The notes under the pieces were generated by a model that did not search any database, was not told the origin of the DNA, and saw only the letters and a program-made list of their open reading frames with translations. 64,000 nucleotides of DNA from Flavobacterium poyangense (lineage in GTDB: Bacteria; Bacteroidota; Bacteroidia; Flavobacteriales; Flavobacteriaceae): positions 59,665 to 123,664 of the forward strand of contig NZ_JAALLN010000014.1 in assembly GCF_011751075.1 (NCBI RefSeq), written 5' to 3'. Shown here in pieces: positions 27,255-37,515 of this stretch. The translations under genes were made by a program, and so were the position numbers. Within the stretch, counting starts at the first letter, position 1; each line of letters begins with the position of its first letter.

Positions 27255-30200
27255 ATGATAACTATAGAACAAGAACCGCAAAAAATTACACTTACAAGTG
27301 TCTCAGAAGCTTTTGAATATCTGCAAAAGAACCTGAAGGAAGATTTGAAACTCGATGATGACGAGTTAGAAGAACTTGAAAATGATGAAAACCTGTATAC
27401 CATAGGATTAGATTCCATTTCGATGACCGATCTGACCAGCCGTTGGAAAAGAGAGTTGGGTATTGAAGTAAAAAATACGGATTTTTTGAGAGAACCTACT
27501 TTAAAAAGCTGGGCAGCCTTTCTTATTGAAAAAATAAACGAGCAACAAAGTCCGTCATCTTCGAATGAGACTACATTTCAACTATACAAAACCAATGAGG
27601 AACAACGATTCGAACGTTTCAAGCTGGGTGATATACAAAACGCCTATCTCATAGGCAGAAATGCTGAACTCCCATGGGGTGGTATCAGCTGTTATGGGTA
27701 TTTTGAAATGAATACAAAAGACCTCAACATAAACCTTTTAGAGCTTGCTGTTAATGATTTGGTCAAAAGACATGAAATGCTTCGTGTAAGGGTTGATGAA
27801 AACGGATTCCAGAAAATTCTTCCTGAAATGACTTATTCTCTTCCTGTTTACAAGCTAGAGCATAATCCTAATTTGCAAAATCACCTGACTGACATTCGCG
27901 CACAGATGGCCAACCAAATTATCCCTCTGAATACTCCCCTGTTCGACCTTCGCGTAAGCGAGATGAATAACAAGGAATGGCGCATTCACTTTGGTATGGA
28001 TTTTATTGCCAGCGATGCCTTGAGTCTTCGTTTATTTTGGAGAGATTTATCGATTTTGTATGCTCAGCGTCTGGAAAACTCTTCCGGCAAAACACCTATG
28101 CCGGAAATTAAAGCTTCTTTTCGTGACTATCTGCAATACATAGAACTCAGAAAAAAAACGGACCGATACGAAGCAGATAAAACCTATTGGCTCAGCCGAA
28201 TAGAGAATTTACCTGCTCCTCCCAAATTGCCTGTTAAAAAGCAAATCAATGAATACGGCCATACCGCAAAAGAGTTTACTCACTTTGAAAAAACCTTTGA
28301 AAAAGAGCAATGGGAAAAATTCTGTAAACATGCCGCACACAAAAAACTAACCCCTACAGCTGCTTTAATGAGCCTCTTCTCTGAGGTACTTTCTGCCTGG
28401 GGGGCCGGACAACATTTCGGATTAATGCTAACGGTTTTTGAACGAGATGCTGTTCACCCGGATATTGATAAAGTAATTGGTGATTTCACGCATCTGTCAC
28501 TTTTAGAGGTCAACAACCTTCAACGCAGCGTTGGCGAAAACGCTCAGGCTCTGCAATGGCAAATGCAGGAAGATTTGGAACACAAAAGTTTTTCTGCTCT
28601 TGAAGTAGTCAAGGAACTAAACCGCGCAAACCCAAAAGCCAACCTTTTTTACCCTGTAGTTTTTACCAGTGCATTAGGTTTAAGCAAGGATGAAAATGAT
28701 TTAGGTGATGCTACTGTGTTTGGCGAAATTGGATACTCCTCTTCGCAAACGCCCCAAGTTTGGCTGGACTCCCAGGTGATGACCAAAAACGGGAATATGG
28801 TAGTAGCATGGGATGTTTTGAACACCATATTCCTCAACGGACTCGCAGCCGAAATGTTTGAAGCTTATACAAATCTAATTGAAACGGCTGTTCAGGAAGT
28901 CTCTTTTTGGGAATCGACACTCGATGACTTAAGGCCAGGCCACCAACGTTATCTACACGGACTGGTAAACCAAACCCAATACAGTTATCCGGAAAGCCTT
29001 CTGCACGAGCAAATTCTCGAACAGGCAAAAGAAGAGCCCAACAGAGTGGCTATTGTATTCAAAGAAAAGTCTTATACGTACCAACAGTTAGTAGAAAAAG
29101 CCAATCATATTTCGACATTATTACAGCAAAACAACATTCAAAAAGGAGCCAGAATTGTGGTTCAGATGCAAAAATCTTTTGAATCTATAGCGGTAATTCT
29201 CGGTATCGTTCAATATGGTGCCTCTTATATTCCGATGTCGCACAACAACCCGCAAGCCAGAACTGTTGAAATTATTCAGCAAGCAGAGGCACAAGGTTTT
29301 ATTACGGATCAGGAATTTAAAACAGACGAAATACAGACTAAAAACTTTCTACATCTTAGAGATTCTGATATTACATGGGAGAAAGTTGATTTTAAACAAC
29401 CTGTTATTCTTCCCGAGGATACTGCTTACATCATCTTTACCTCAGGGTCAACAGGAAAACCCAAAGGTGTAGTCATTACGCACAAAGCAGCCAATAACAC
29501 GATTTTAGATGTCAACAAGCGATTTGGTGTCACCCAAGACGATGCTGTACTGGGACTCTCAGCCTATAGCTTTGACTTATCTGTTTATGACATTTTTGGA
29601 ATCTTGGGAATAGGCGGAAAACTTGTAATCCCTACAGAAGAAGAACGTATTGATCCTAAAATATGGAAATCTCTTATCATCGAACATAAAGTTACGTTGT
29701 GGAATACTGTTCCGGCATTGTTCAATATATTACTGGATTCCATTTCCGAGCAAAACAATATTACCTTAGAAAAAGTCTTTTTATCAGGAGATTGGATTCC
29801 GCTCTCGACTTTTGACCGCATGAAAAAACTGCTTCCAAAAGCCAACCTGATCAGTATGGGTGGTGCTACGGAGGCTTCGATTTGGTCCAATTTTTACGAA
29901 GTAAAACAAATAAAAGAAGACTGGAGCTCTATTCCGTACGGATATCCCCTATCTAATCAGGAATTTTATATTCTGGACGAGTCCGGGCGTCCGTGTCCAA
30001 CATTTGTAAAAGGAAAACTACACATAGCCGGAAAAGGTCTTGCGGTAGCATATTGGGGTCGTGAAGACTTAACGCAAAAAGCCTTTTATGTACATCCTAC
30101 ACTCAACATCCGACTTTACGATACTGGTGATTATGGACAATATATCGAAGAAGGAATTATAGAATTTTTAGGGCGAAAAGACGATCAGCTCAAAATTAAT

Positions 30201-33113
30201 GGGTATCGCATTGAAATTGCCGAAATCCAAATGGCTTTTCAGAAATGCAATCCAAATTTAGATCCTGTTATTCTGCCTATTGGAGAAAAAGCAGCAAACA
30301 AAAAACTGGTGGCCTATGTGAAAACAACTGTGGAAACTTTTTCAGAATCTGATTTAAAGAAACAGTTGGCAAACTACCTTCCACCCTACATTATTCCGGA
30401 CAGCATCATTGCTTTGGCAGACTATCCGGTAACAAGTAATGGAAAAATTGACCGAAATAAACTTATCCAACAAGCCACTGAACAATCGTCATCACGATCA
30501 GAAAAATCCGGTGCTAAAAAAGAAAATAAAGATTCAAAAAAACAATACGGGCTTATACATCCTGTCCTGAAAGTTGTTCGGGAAGTATTTGACTTACCGG
30601 AATTAAATGAACAAGATCAGTTTAGTGAGCTCGGAATTTCTTCTATAGACATTATTCGTCTTGCCAATCAATTGGAGACCAGTTTTCTGGATCGCCCCGC
30701 AGTAGGTGATATGGTGAGGTTGGATTCAACAGCGGAACTCATCGATTATTACGAGGAAAAAAACATTCGCTTTGAAGAGGTTGCTCCTGTCAACGCTCAG
30801 TTGGTTTCTGGTGATATACAGCCTATTCCTTCTCAGTTCTTGCTTTATACGCCGGAGCAGATGAAATATCTGAACGAATTAAAATTAATTGACAAACTGG
30901 ATGACAGACAATTGTATAAAAAAAGTCGTATAGCAAAACGCAAAGATCTCGCTTCCAACAATAGAATTTCGCTTGCAGAAATAAAATCACCGGATTTATA
31001 TAGCCAGTGGAGAAAAAGCTACCGAAGTTTCATCGATAAAACGATTTCATTCGAAGAATTCAAAGGGTATTTAAATCTTTGCTCTGCTCAGGCTTTAGAT
31101 CAAAAGCAGCGATTTAACTATGCCTCTTCGGGTGGAATATATCCGGTACAGATTTACCTGACCGTTTTTAAAAATAAAGTAGAAAACGTAAAAGAAGGTT
31201 ATTATTACTTTGATCCGTACAGTCAGGAACTTGTGCTTATTTCAGATGAAAATAGTATCTCACCCACACAACTTAACTTTAATCATGAGTGGTTGGATCA
31301 GGGTGCCTTTGCTGTACACATGGTAGCCGATATGGAGGCCGTTTATCCTGTTTATCAGAAAGAATCACTTAAATTCTGTATGCTCGAAGGTGGTCTTATT
31401 TCACAATTGCTGGAAGCAGATGGTGTACATTATAATGTAGGATCTTGTCAATTGGGAGGATATGATTTCGAACAAATCAGAGCACATTTAAAACTTTCGG
31501 TACAACATTTCTACATTCATACACTGATAGCCGGTGCTATAGATTTTCAATCGGAAAAAACGATCATGCTAAAAGAGCGTGAATCACTGGAATGGCAAAA
31601 ACATACCGCTATTCTTAATTCTTTAATCGCTTCTTGCGACCAAAAAGAAGTACAGCTTTGGGTAGAAGAAGACAAACTAAAATTTAAAGCCCCTGAAGGA
31701 GCGTTAGATAACGAATTACTTGAAAAGCTAAAATCAAATAAAGCTTACTTAATCGCCTATTTACAATCTGAAACTTATAAAACAGATCAAAAACGCTACG
31801 AACGATTTGAACTAACGCCTATACAATCTGCTTTTTTAATGGGCAGAGATGCCAATTTTGAGTTAGGAAATGTAGGATCACATTATTACAGTGAGCTAAA
31901 ATGGCCAAACCTGGATGTGCAGAAACTAGAAAAAGTAGTCCATCATATTATCGGACTGCACGATGCGCTTAGGACGGTAATTTATGAAGATGGTACACAA
32001 AGAGTTTTACCGGGACAACCCGAGTATCAGATTAAAATTTCAAATGAGAATCCTGCGGAAATCAGAAACCAACGTTCTCATCATAAATATCGATTAGGAC
32101 AATGGCCTATGTTTCACTTTGAAGTAAGTCAGCCCGATACTGCTGATACCATTTTGCATCTGAGTGTTGATTTACTTTTACTTGATGCCTGGAGTGCTGA
32201 CCTGCTAATGAGGGAAATCATTAAAGCCTATCAGGATCAGGACGTAAAAAAACCGGCCTATACTTTCAAACAGTACATTGCTGATGAAAAGAAATGGCAT
32301 ATAGAGCATCCGCAATTTATTCAAAAAGCAGAAACGTACTGGGCTTCTAAACTCAATGATATCCCTGCAGGGCCTTCATTGCCCTTTAAAAAACCACTTT
32401 CTGAAATTGAACAGCCACAATTCAGAAGGTATAAGTTTGCCGTGTCGGACGAAGCAATTGAAATTCTAAATACAAAAGCCGCACAATACAAGCTAAGTGC
32501 CACAGCAGTATTTGCCACCGTTTTTTCAAAACTGCTATCCCAATGGAGCGGAGGAAAAGCACTCACCTTAAATATGACTCTTTTCAATCGTTTAGGCCTG
32601 CACCCCGATGTAAACGAGGTGATGGGTGATTTTACCAATGTCGCTTTAATCTCCTATTTTCCAGAGGACAAAGCAACCTTCTTACAGGAAGCCACCGCTA
32701 TACAGGAGCAAATATGGCAAGCTGTAGAACACCGAGCTAAAAACGGATTGGAAGTATTGCGCAGCTTAAACAAAAATAATCCCGGAAAAGCAGTAATGCC
32801 GGTAGTTTACACCAGTTTGTTAAGCAGTGAATCAGCAGCTATTGAAAATAATTTCTTCCCTGAAGGAGTCAAAGAAGTATACGCTGTAAGTCAGACTCCA
32901 CAAGTGGTAATTGACCATCAGATCTACCGCAGAGGCGATGAATACCTCATTAATCTGGATGTGGTCGAAGAGGCCTTTGATCTGCAACAGCTTGAAGAAA
33001 TAATCGGCCTTTATGAAGCATGGTTGCATCAAATTGTAAAGGCAGAAAACTGGGAGATTCAGCTCCATTCCATTTCATTTAAAAATCAACTTTTAAAAAC
33101 CAATATAGATTAA
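27255..33113 (+). CDS. NRPS/PKS bridge: ACP, Cy, A(Cys), PCP, Ox, TubC docking, Cy
   Basis: A 1952-residue protein (ATG 27255; an in-frame TTG at 27219 is less likely). ACP with S54; Cy1 (about 110-545) with D249xxxxD254xxS; A domain (about 585-1075) with SGSTGKPKG, FDLSVYDIFG, LWNTVPAL, SGDWIPL and GGATEASIWSN, which fit the cysteine code DLYNLS-IW; PCP with GISS (about S1130); a SagB/McbC-like FMN oxidase (about 1190-1440, SSGGIYPVQIY) that should oxidise thiazoline to thiazole; a TubC-like docking domain (about 1464-1502, LWVEEDKLKFKAPEG) lying internally; and Cy2 (about 1516-1930) with D1639xxxxD1644xxS. Cy2 has no A domain of its own and must pair with the NRPS protein downstream. The internal docking domain suggests an old gene fusion. 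Confidence 0.88.
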   Translation: MITIEQEPQKITLTSVSEAFEYLQKNLKEDLKLDDDELEELENDENLYTIGLDSISMTDLTSRWKRELGIEVKNTDFLREPTLKSWAAFLIEKINEQQSPSSSNETTFQLYKTNEEQRFERFKLGDIQNAYLIGRNAELPWGGISCYGYFEMNTKDLNINLLELAVNDLVKRHEMLRVRVDENGFQKILPEMTYSLPVYKLEHNPNLQNHLTDIRAQMANQIIPLNTPLFDLRVSEMNNKEWRIHFGMDFIASDALSLRLFWRDLSILYAQRLENSSGKTPMPEIKASFRDYLQYIELRKKTDRYEADKTYWLSRIENLPAPPKLPVKKQINEYGHTAKEFTHFEKTFEKEQWEKFCKHAAHKKLTPTAALMSLFSEVLSAWGAGQHFGLMLTVFERDAVHPDIDKVIGDFTHLSLLEVNNLQRSVGENAQALQWQMQEDLEHKSFSALEVVKELNRANPKANLFYPVVFTSALGLSKDENDLGDATVFGEIGYSSSQTPQVWLDSQVMTKNGNMVVAWDVLNTIFLNGLAAEMFEAYTNLIETAVQEVSFWESTLDDLRPGHQRYLHGLVNQTQYSYPESLLHEQILEQAKEEPNRVAIVFKEKSYTYQQLVEKANHISTLLQQNNIQKGARIVVQMQKSFESIAVILGIVQYGASYIPMSHNNPQARTVEIIQQAEAQGFITDQEFKTDEIQTKNFLHLRDSDITWEKVDFKQPVILPEDTAYIIFTSGSTGKPKGVVITHKAANNTILDVNKRFGVTQDDAVLGLSAYSFDLSVYDIFGILGIGGKLVIPTEEERIDPKIWKSLIIEHKVTLWNTVPALFNILLDSISEQNNITLEKVFLSGDWIPLSTFDRMKKLLPKANLISMGGATEASIWSNFYEVKQIKEDWSSIPYGYPLSNQEFYILDESGRPCPTFVKGKLHIAGKGLAVAYWGREDLTQKAFYVHPTLNIRLYDTGDYGQYIEEGIIEFLGRKDDQLKINGYRIEIAEIQMAFQKCNPNLDPVILPIGEKAANKKLVAYVKTTVETFSESDLKKQLANYLPPYIIPDSIIALADYPVTSNGKIDRNKLIQQATEQSSSRSEKSGAKKENKDSKKQYGLIHPVLKVVREVFDLPELNEQDQFSELGISSIDIIRLANQLETSFLDRPAVGDMVRLDSTAELIDYYEEKNIRFEEVAPVNAQLVSGDIQPIPSQFLLYTPEQMKYLNELKLIDKLDDRQLYKKSRIAKRKDLASNNRISLAEIKSPDLYSQWRKSYRSFIDKTISFEEFKGYLNLCSAQALDQKQRFNYASSGGIYPVQIYLTVFKNKVENVKEGYYYFDPYSQELVLISDENSISPTQLNFNHEWLDQGAFAVHMVADMEAVYPVYQKESLKFCMLEGGLISQLLEADGVHYNVGSCQLGGYDFEQIRAHLKLSVQHFYIHTLIAGAIDFQSEKTIMLKERESLEWQKHTAILNSLIASCDQKEVQLWVEEDKLKFKAPEGALDNELLEKLKSNKAYLIAYLQSETYKTDQKRYERFELTPIQSAFLMGRDANFELGNVGSHYYSELKWPNLDVQKLEKVVHHIIGLHDALRTVIYEDGTQRVLPGQPEYQIKISNENPAEIRNQRSHHKYRLGQWPMFHFEVSQPDTADTILHLSVDLLLLDAWSADLLMREIIKAYQDQDVKKPAYTFKQYIADEKKWHIEHPQFIQKAETYWASKLNDIPAGPSLPFKKPLSEIEQPQFRRYKFAVSDEAIEILNTKAAQYKLSATAVFATVFSKLLSQWSGGKALTLNMTLFNRLGLHPDVNEVMGDFTNVALISYFPEDKATFLQEATAIQEQIWQAVEHRAKNGLEVLRSLNKNNPGKAVMPVVYTSLLSSESAAIENNFFPEGVKEVYAVSQTPQVVIDHQIYRRGDEYLINLDVVEEAFDLQQLEEIIGLYEAWLHQIVKAENWEIQLHSISFKNQLLKTNID

Positions 33114-33119
33114 ATATAC

Positions 33120-33920
33120 ATGGACACACTACAAAAATGGTTTCCCTTTAATCATAAAAAAATACGAGAGGAAAATGAAAAAAACAATTCGTTCAATAAT
33201 TCAGAAGAACTAATTCAGGTCTTTTGTTTTCCTTCGGCCGGCAGTGCTGCCAGTTTATACAAAACCTGGTGTAACGCTACAAAAAATGTTGACGATATAG
33301 ATTTTATACCGGTTGAAATTCCCGGACGCGGTAACCACATTACGTCCCCTGTCGCTGCGTCAATTGATGAACTGGTAGAAGGTTTCCTGGCTGTGTTTTC
33401 AAAAATAGCACCTCAGCCCTATATTTTATACGGACACAGTTTTGGTGCGGTAGTAGCATTTCAGGTGGCACATACCCTACAACAAAGAGGATTCCGTTTA
33501 CCCGAAAAACTTATAGTAGCAGGCCGCCATGCTCCTCATATGAAAGACCCCAACCCACTGAGCAGTGTAAGTACGGATCAGGAAATTGTTGATGAAATTA
33601 AAAAAATGGGAGGTACTCCGGAAGCCGTATTGAGTCATCCGGAAATGCTGCAGTTTACTCTTTCTCAATTACGTGGCGATCTGCGTACTCACGAATCGTT
33701 CAGATACACAGGACAGAAAGTTCAAATCCCGATAGAAGCGCATTGCGGTACCGAGGATGATGCCAATAAAGAGCTTGTGGAATACTGGAAAGAGGTAACC
33801 GAAGAAGAGTTTACTATTAAAGAATTTGAAGGCAATCACTTCTTTATTAAATCCTTGGGTGACACCTATCTCAATTCCCTGATTGATACTATTTCAAAAA
33901 CAAAAGAGTCCTTCTCCTAA
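33120..33920 (+). CDS. Type II thioesterase (YbtT/PchC-like)
   Basis: A 266-residue alpha/beta hydrolase of the PF00975 editing thioesterase family. CFPSAGSAAS forms the oxyanion region, GHSFG carries nucleophile S107, and EGNHFF carries H240 of the triad; a GTEDDANK segment holds the usual third acid. These free-standing enzymes clear stalled or misprimed groups from carrier proteins, as YbtT does for yersiniabactin. The gene lies 6 bp after the Cy-terminated NRPS gene and 15 bp before the next NRPS gene, so it interrupts a split module. Confidence 0.9.
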   Translation: MDTLQKWFPFNHKKIREENEKNNSFNNSEELIQVFCFPSAGSAASLYKTWCNATKNVDDIDFIPVEIPGRGNHITSPVAASIDELVEGFLAVFSKIAPQPYILYGHSFGAVVAFQVAHTLQQRGFRLPEKLIVAGRHAPHMKDPNPLSSVSTDQEIVDEIKKMGGTPEAVLSHPEMLQFTLSQLRGDLRTHESFRYTGQKVQIPIEAHCGTEDDANKELVEYWKEVTEEEFTIKEFEGNHFFIKSLGDTYLNSLIDTISKTKESFS

Positions 33921-33935
33921 AACTATTTAATCCCC

Positions 33936-36900
33936 ATGAAAACTGATTTAATCCCTTATAAAACAACCTCCCAAATCCTTCAAGAAGGAGATTGGCATAC
34001 GGAAAAAATTCATATCTCTTCTGACAGTTATAAGGCGCTTCGAGAGCAAGCGAACGAACATAACCTGTCACTAAAGGCTGTATTAGCACTTACTGCCCTA
34101 CTCTCTTTAAAAACGGGTCTGGATCTGACGGATCAGGAAACGGGCGAAGAAATTACGATCTTTACTAAAGACTATTTTTCCTCAATTCCCCTCCACTCAG
34201 ATTCAGAGAATACCAAATTTGACAACATTTTTATGGATCTCTGCACGGAACTACAACATTCCATTGTATCCAAAACAGGCAAAAATGTAACATCACCGCA
34301 CAATAAATTTCTAGTGATATTGCACGAGAATCCCTCTGATCTTGAAGTTCCGGAAGTTACGCCTTCGGTTCTTATCACTATTACGGTTGCAGAGACCCTG
34401 CAAATCGACTGGCAGGTTAACCGTGCATTTTTAAGCGAAGAAAGAGTAAAATCTTTGGCTGAAACACAAAACCGTTTACTGCACTGGACAGCAAAAGAAA
34501 ACCTGCAACAGTCTGTGCCGGATCTTTTAAGCGAACAAAAAAGAAAAATAAGGGGCGAAGTAAATCAGACCTCAGCGATTATTGAGCCCCAACTTATACA
34601 TCAGGCCTTTTTTCAGCACGCCAAAAAACACCCGCTGGATATTGCTCTTTACTGGGAAGACAATCAATCTTTCCAGATAAGTTATGGAGAACTGGCCAAC
34701 ACTGCTTTAAAACTAGCGCGTGTTTTGACAAACAACGGAGCTCAAGAGGAAAGTCGTGCTGCTATTGTATTACCCAAAGGTTCTTCACAGATTCTTGCTG
34801 TGATGGGAATTTTGGGAAGTGGTGCTCTCTATATTCCGATAGGTGTAGAACAACCCGCTGGTCGTCAGGAGAAAATCTTTAAAAAAGCCGGAGTGCAATT
34901 TATCGTTACCGACACTGCTACACTATTGAATTTTCCTCACCTCAAAGATTTAGCAAAAGAGCAGAATATTATTATTGTAAATCTGGATGAAATTTCAGAA
35001 GTCAATCCGTTAGAAGCGCCGGTAAGTTCAAATGTGCAGCAACTGGCTTATATCATTTTTACTTCAGGATCTACCGGTGAGCCTAAAGGTGTTGAAATAA
35101 CCCATGCAGCAGCCTGGAATACGATTCAGGACATTAATACAAAGTTTAACGTCAGCGCTTCAGACAAAGCCATAACCCTATCTGCTCTGGACTTTGATCT
35201 GTCTGTTTATGATATTTTTGGACTCTTAGCAGTAGGCGGATCGTTAGTCTTAATTAAGGAAGAAGAGCGAAAAGAAGCTTCACTCTGGCTGCATTTAGTT
35301 GAAAAACACCAAGTGACAGTCTGGAATTCAGTTCCGGCACTTTTTGATATGTTACTTGTCATGTCTACAACAGAAAATGATTTGTCGAGCCTTCGTTTAG
35401 TTTTAGTCTCCGGAGACTGGGTGGGACTGGACTTGAAAGACAGAATGATTGAAAAATCTTCCAATTGCCAACTCATTGCTCTTGGAGGAGCTACCGAAGC
35501 ATCGATCTGGTCTAATTTCTTTCCGGTAAACGAAGTAAAACAAGACTGGAAATCAATTCCGTATGGCAAACCACTTTCCAATCAAAAATATCGCGTGGTA
35601 AACCATATGGGTATGGATTGTCCTGATGAAGTTATTGGCGAATTGTGGATTGGAGGAAAAGGAGTCGCTTCGGGCTATACCAACAACAAAGAGCTTACAG
35701 CAAGCAGATTTGTTACAGCCAATAACGAAAGATGGTACCGCACAGGCGATCTCGGACGTTATTGGCCAGACGGCAATCTGGAGTTTTTAGGTCGCATCGA
35801 TCATCAGGTAAAAGTAAATGGTTTTAGAATCGAACTCGGAGAAATAGAGTCTGCTCTTAAAACTTTCCCCGGAGTAGCTCAGGCTACTGCAGTTGTTCTT
35901 TCCATCAACCAATCGGCACATTTAGTTGCGGGCATAGTCGGTGAAAAAAATCTTTCGACTGACACGCCCAATGAAGTTTTATCGATCGTAACTGCCTCTG
36001 CTGTTGCTAAAACGGAATACAAAACTCAAAAACAGGTAGTTGCTTCTTTTCTGTATGAATTATTAGAATTATCCAAACACACAAAAGAGAACGCTGTAAA
36101 TAATACCGATAATTCTTCCTCAAACCTGCCGTTACCAATACAAATAATACAATTACGGGCACAACTTATTAAAGAAATGAGCATTGCTCCTGAACAGATT
36201 TCGGTATTAGACATGTGGCTTAACTGGATGTATGCAGAGAATGTTTTAACTGTAAATGATGGTCAGCTTTTCTTCGATACTCAAACTAACCCGGTTACTA
36301 ATAATGATAGTTTCTTTACTGGTTTTAAAGAGAAATTAAAGGAACGCAAACCTCTATTTCGTCAAATATTGTCCAATGTTGTTCCCTCTGTTGCTTTGCT
36401 GGATGATCAAATACTCTCACCGGAAGTATTAAGCACACACGACAACGGCACCCTGAGCGGAATTGAACGCATTGCTGAAAAAATCAATCAGGAACTTAGC
36501 CAATCTAAAAAAACAATAAAAGTGGCCATCCTTGGTGGTCGTACAGGTGTATTAACTGAAAAGCTACTTCAGGCAATTCACGGAGATCAGATTGAATTTT
36601 CGGTAATTGATGAAGGTCGTGCAATGGTGCGCAGTTTTACTGAACGGCTGTCAGAATCCGGATATCAGGTAAACGGAATTGAACTAAAACACAATCAGGT
36701 TCCCGAAGAATATTGGTATCATTTTGACTTTGTAGTTAGCATTAACACGCTGCACCGTTTTCCTGAACCCGATCAGGGCGTCTTTATAAGCAGCCTGCTT
36801 TTAAACAACGGAGGCCGTCTTTTAGCTCTTGAAGCCGAACTATTAATGCCTGCAGCATTGATAAGTTCAGGTGTAATTGATCGTGGGTTTCAGCACTTCA

Positions 36901-37514
36901 ATCCGCAGCGCAGTGAAGTGTTCAGTCCAATGTTAAATGAAAAAGCCTGGAGAAACTATTTTATAAAAACCGGATTAACCAAGGTTCATGCCGAAAACAT
37001 TCCCGATTCTTCTACCATTTTGTATGATACCGGCAGTCCTGAGAATCGTTATCAGTTAAAAGAAAGTACTATCCTGTCTCACATTCAAACCTTACTTCCT
37101 CCGCACATGATACCCGAAAAGTTGGCTATCCTTCCGTGGATGCCCTTAAGTGCAAATGGAAAAATAGATCGAAAGTCATTTACCGAACTGCTACGAACTA
37201 TAATTGAAGCTGATGTTCGAAAAAGTATGGAAGACTTTGAAAAACCAATCAATGAAATGGAAGAAGGCATTGCCGCCATATGGAAAGATTTACTGGCACT
37301 GGAAGCGATCAGCAGAAACGATGTGTTCTTTGAAATTGGAGGCGACAGCTTATCGGCTACACGTTTTCTGACAGAGGTAAAAAAACAATTTGAAGTACAA
37401 TTATCACTGAGAGAGCTCTTTGGAGCAACTTTAAAAGATACGGCTGCTAAAGTGCAATTAGAATATTTGAAACTACAGCAGGAATTACAAACCATGGAAA
37501 TAGGAGAAATTTAA
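33936..37514 (+). CDS. NRPS: vestigial C-type half-domain, A(Cys) with MT-like insertion, PCP
   Basis: A 1192-residue protein. Residues 1 to about 205 look like the shrunken C-terminal lobe of a condensation/Cy domain with no active-site motif. A domain: SGSTGEPKG (about 376), FDLSVYDIFG (about 419), WNSVPALF, VSGDWVGL, GGATEASIWSN (about 516), again fitting cysteine. Between A8 (ELGEIESAL, about 640) and A9/A10 (LPPHMIPE, ANGKIDRKSF at about 1073) sits an inserted domain (about 665-1050) of the methyltransferase fold. Its SAM loop reads ILGGRTGVLT and its later motif NTLHRF, so it may be a C-methyltransferase or the PchE-like epimerase variant. PCP GGDS at S1138. Condensation would come from Cy2 of the upstream NRPS. 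Confidence 0.85.
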   Translation: MKTDLIPYKTTSQILQEGDWHTEKIHISSDSYKALREQANEHNLSLKAVLALTALLSLKTGLDLTDQETGEEITIFTKDYFSSIPLHSDSENTKFDNIFMDLCTELQHSIVSKTGKNVTSPHNKFLVILHENPSDLEVPEVTPSVLITITVAETLQIDWQVNRAFLSEERVKSLAETQNRLLHWTAKENLQQSVPDLLSEQKRKIRGEVNQTSAIIEPQLIHQAFFQHAKKHPLDIALYWEDNQSFQISYGELANTALKLARVLTNNGAQEESRAAIVLPKGSSQILAVMGILGSGALYIPIGVEQPAGRQEKIFKKAGVQFIVTDTATLLNFPHLKDLAKEQNIIIVNLDEISEVNPLEAPVSSNVQQLAYIIFTSGSTGEPKGVEITHAAAWNTIQDINTKFNVSASDKAITLSALDFDLSVYDIFGLLAVGGSLVLIKEEERKEASLWLHLVEKHQVTVWNSVPALFDMLLVMSTTENDLSSLRLVLVSGDWVGLDLKDRMIEKSSNCQLIALGGATEASIWSNFFPVNEVKQDWKSIPYGKPLSNQKYRVVNHMGMDCPDEVIGELWIGGKGVASGYTNNKELTASRFVTANNERWYRTGDLGRYWPDGNLEFLGRIDHQVKVNGFRIELGEIESALKTFPGVAQATAVVLSINQSAHLVAGIVGEKNLSTDTPNEVLSIVTASAVAKTEYKTQKQVVASFLYELLELSKHTKENAVNNTDNSSSNLPLPIQIIQLRAQLIKEMSIAPEQISVLDMWLNWMYAENVLTVNDGQLFFDTQTNPVTNNDSFFTGFKEKLKERKPLFRQILSNVVPSVALLDDQILSPEVLSTHDNGTLSGIERIAEKINQELSQSKKTIKVAILGGRTGVLTEKLLQAIHGDQIEFSVIDEGRAMVRSFTERLSESGYQVNGIELKHNQVPEEYWYHFDFVVSINTLHRFPEPDQGVFISSLLLNNGGRLLALEAELLMPAALISSGVIDRGFQHFNPQRSEVFSPMLNEKAWRNYFIKTGLTKVHAENIPDSSTILYDTGSPENRYQLKESTILSHIQTLLPPHMIPEKLAILPWMPLSANGKIDRKSFTELLRTIIEADVRKSMEDFEKPINEMEEGIAAIWKDLLALEAISRNDVFFEIGGDSLSATRFLTEVKKQFEVQLSLRELFGATLKDTAAKVQLEYLKLQQELQTMEIGEI

Positions 37515-37515
37515 G

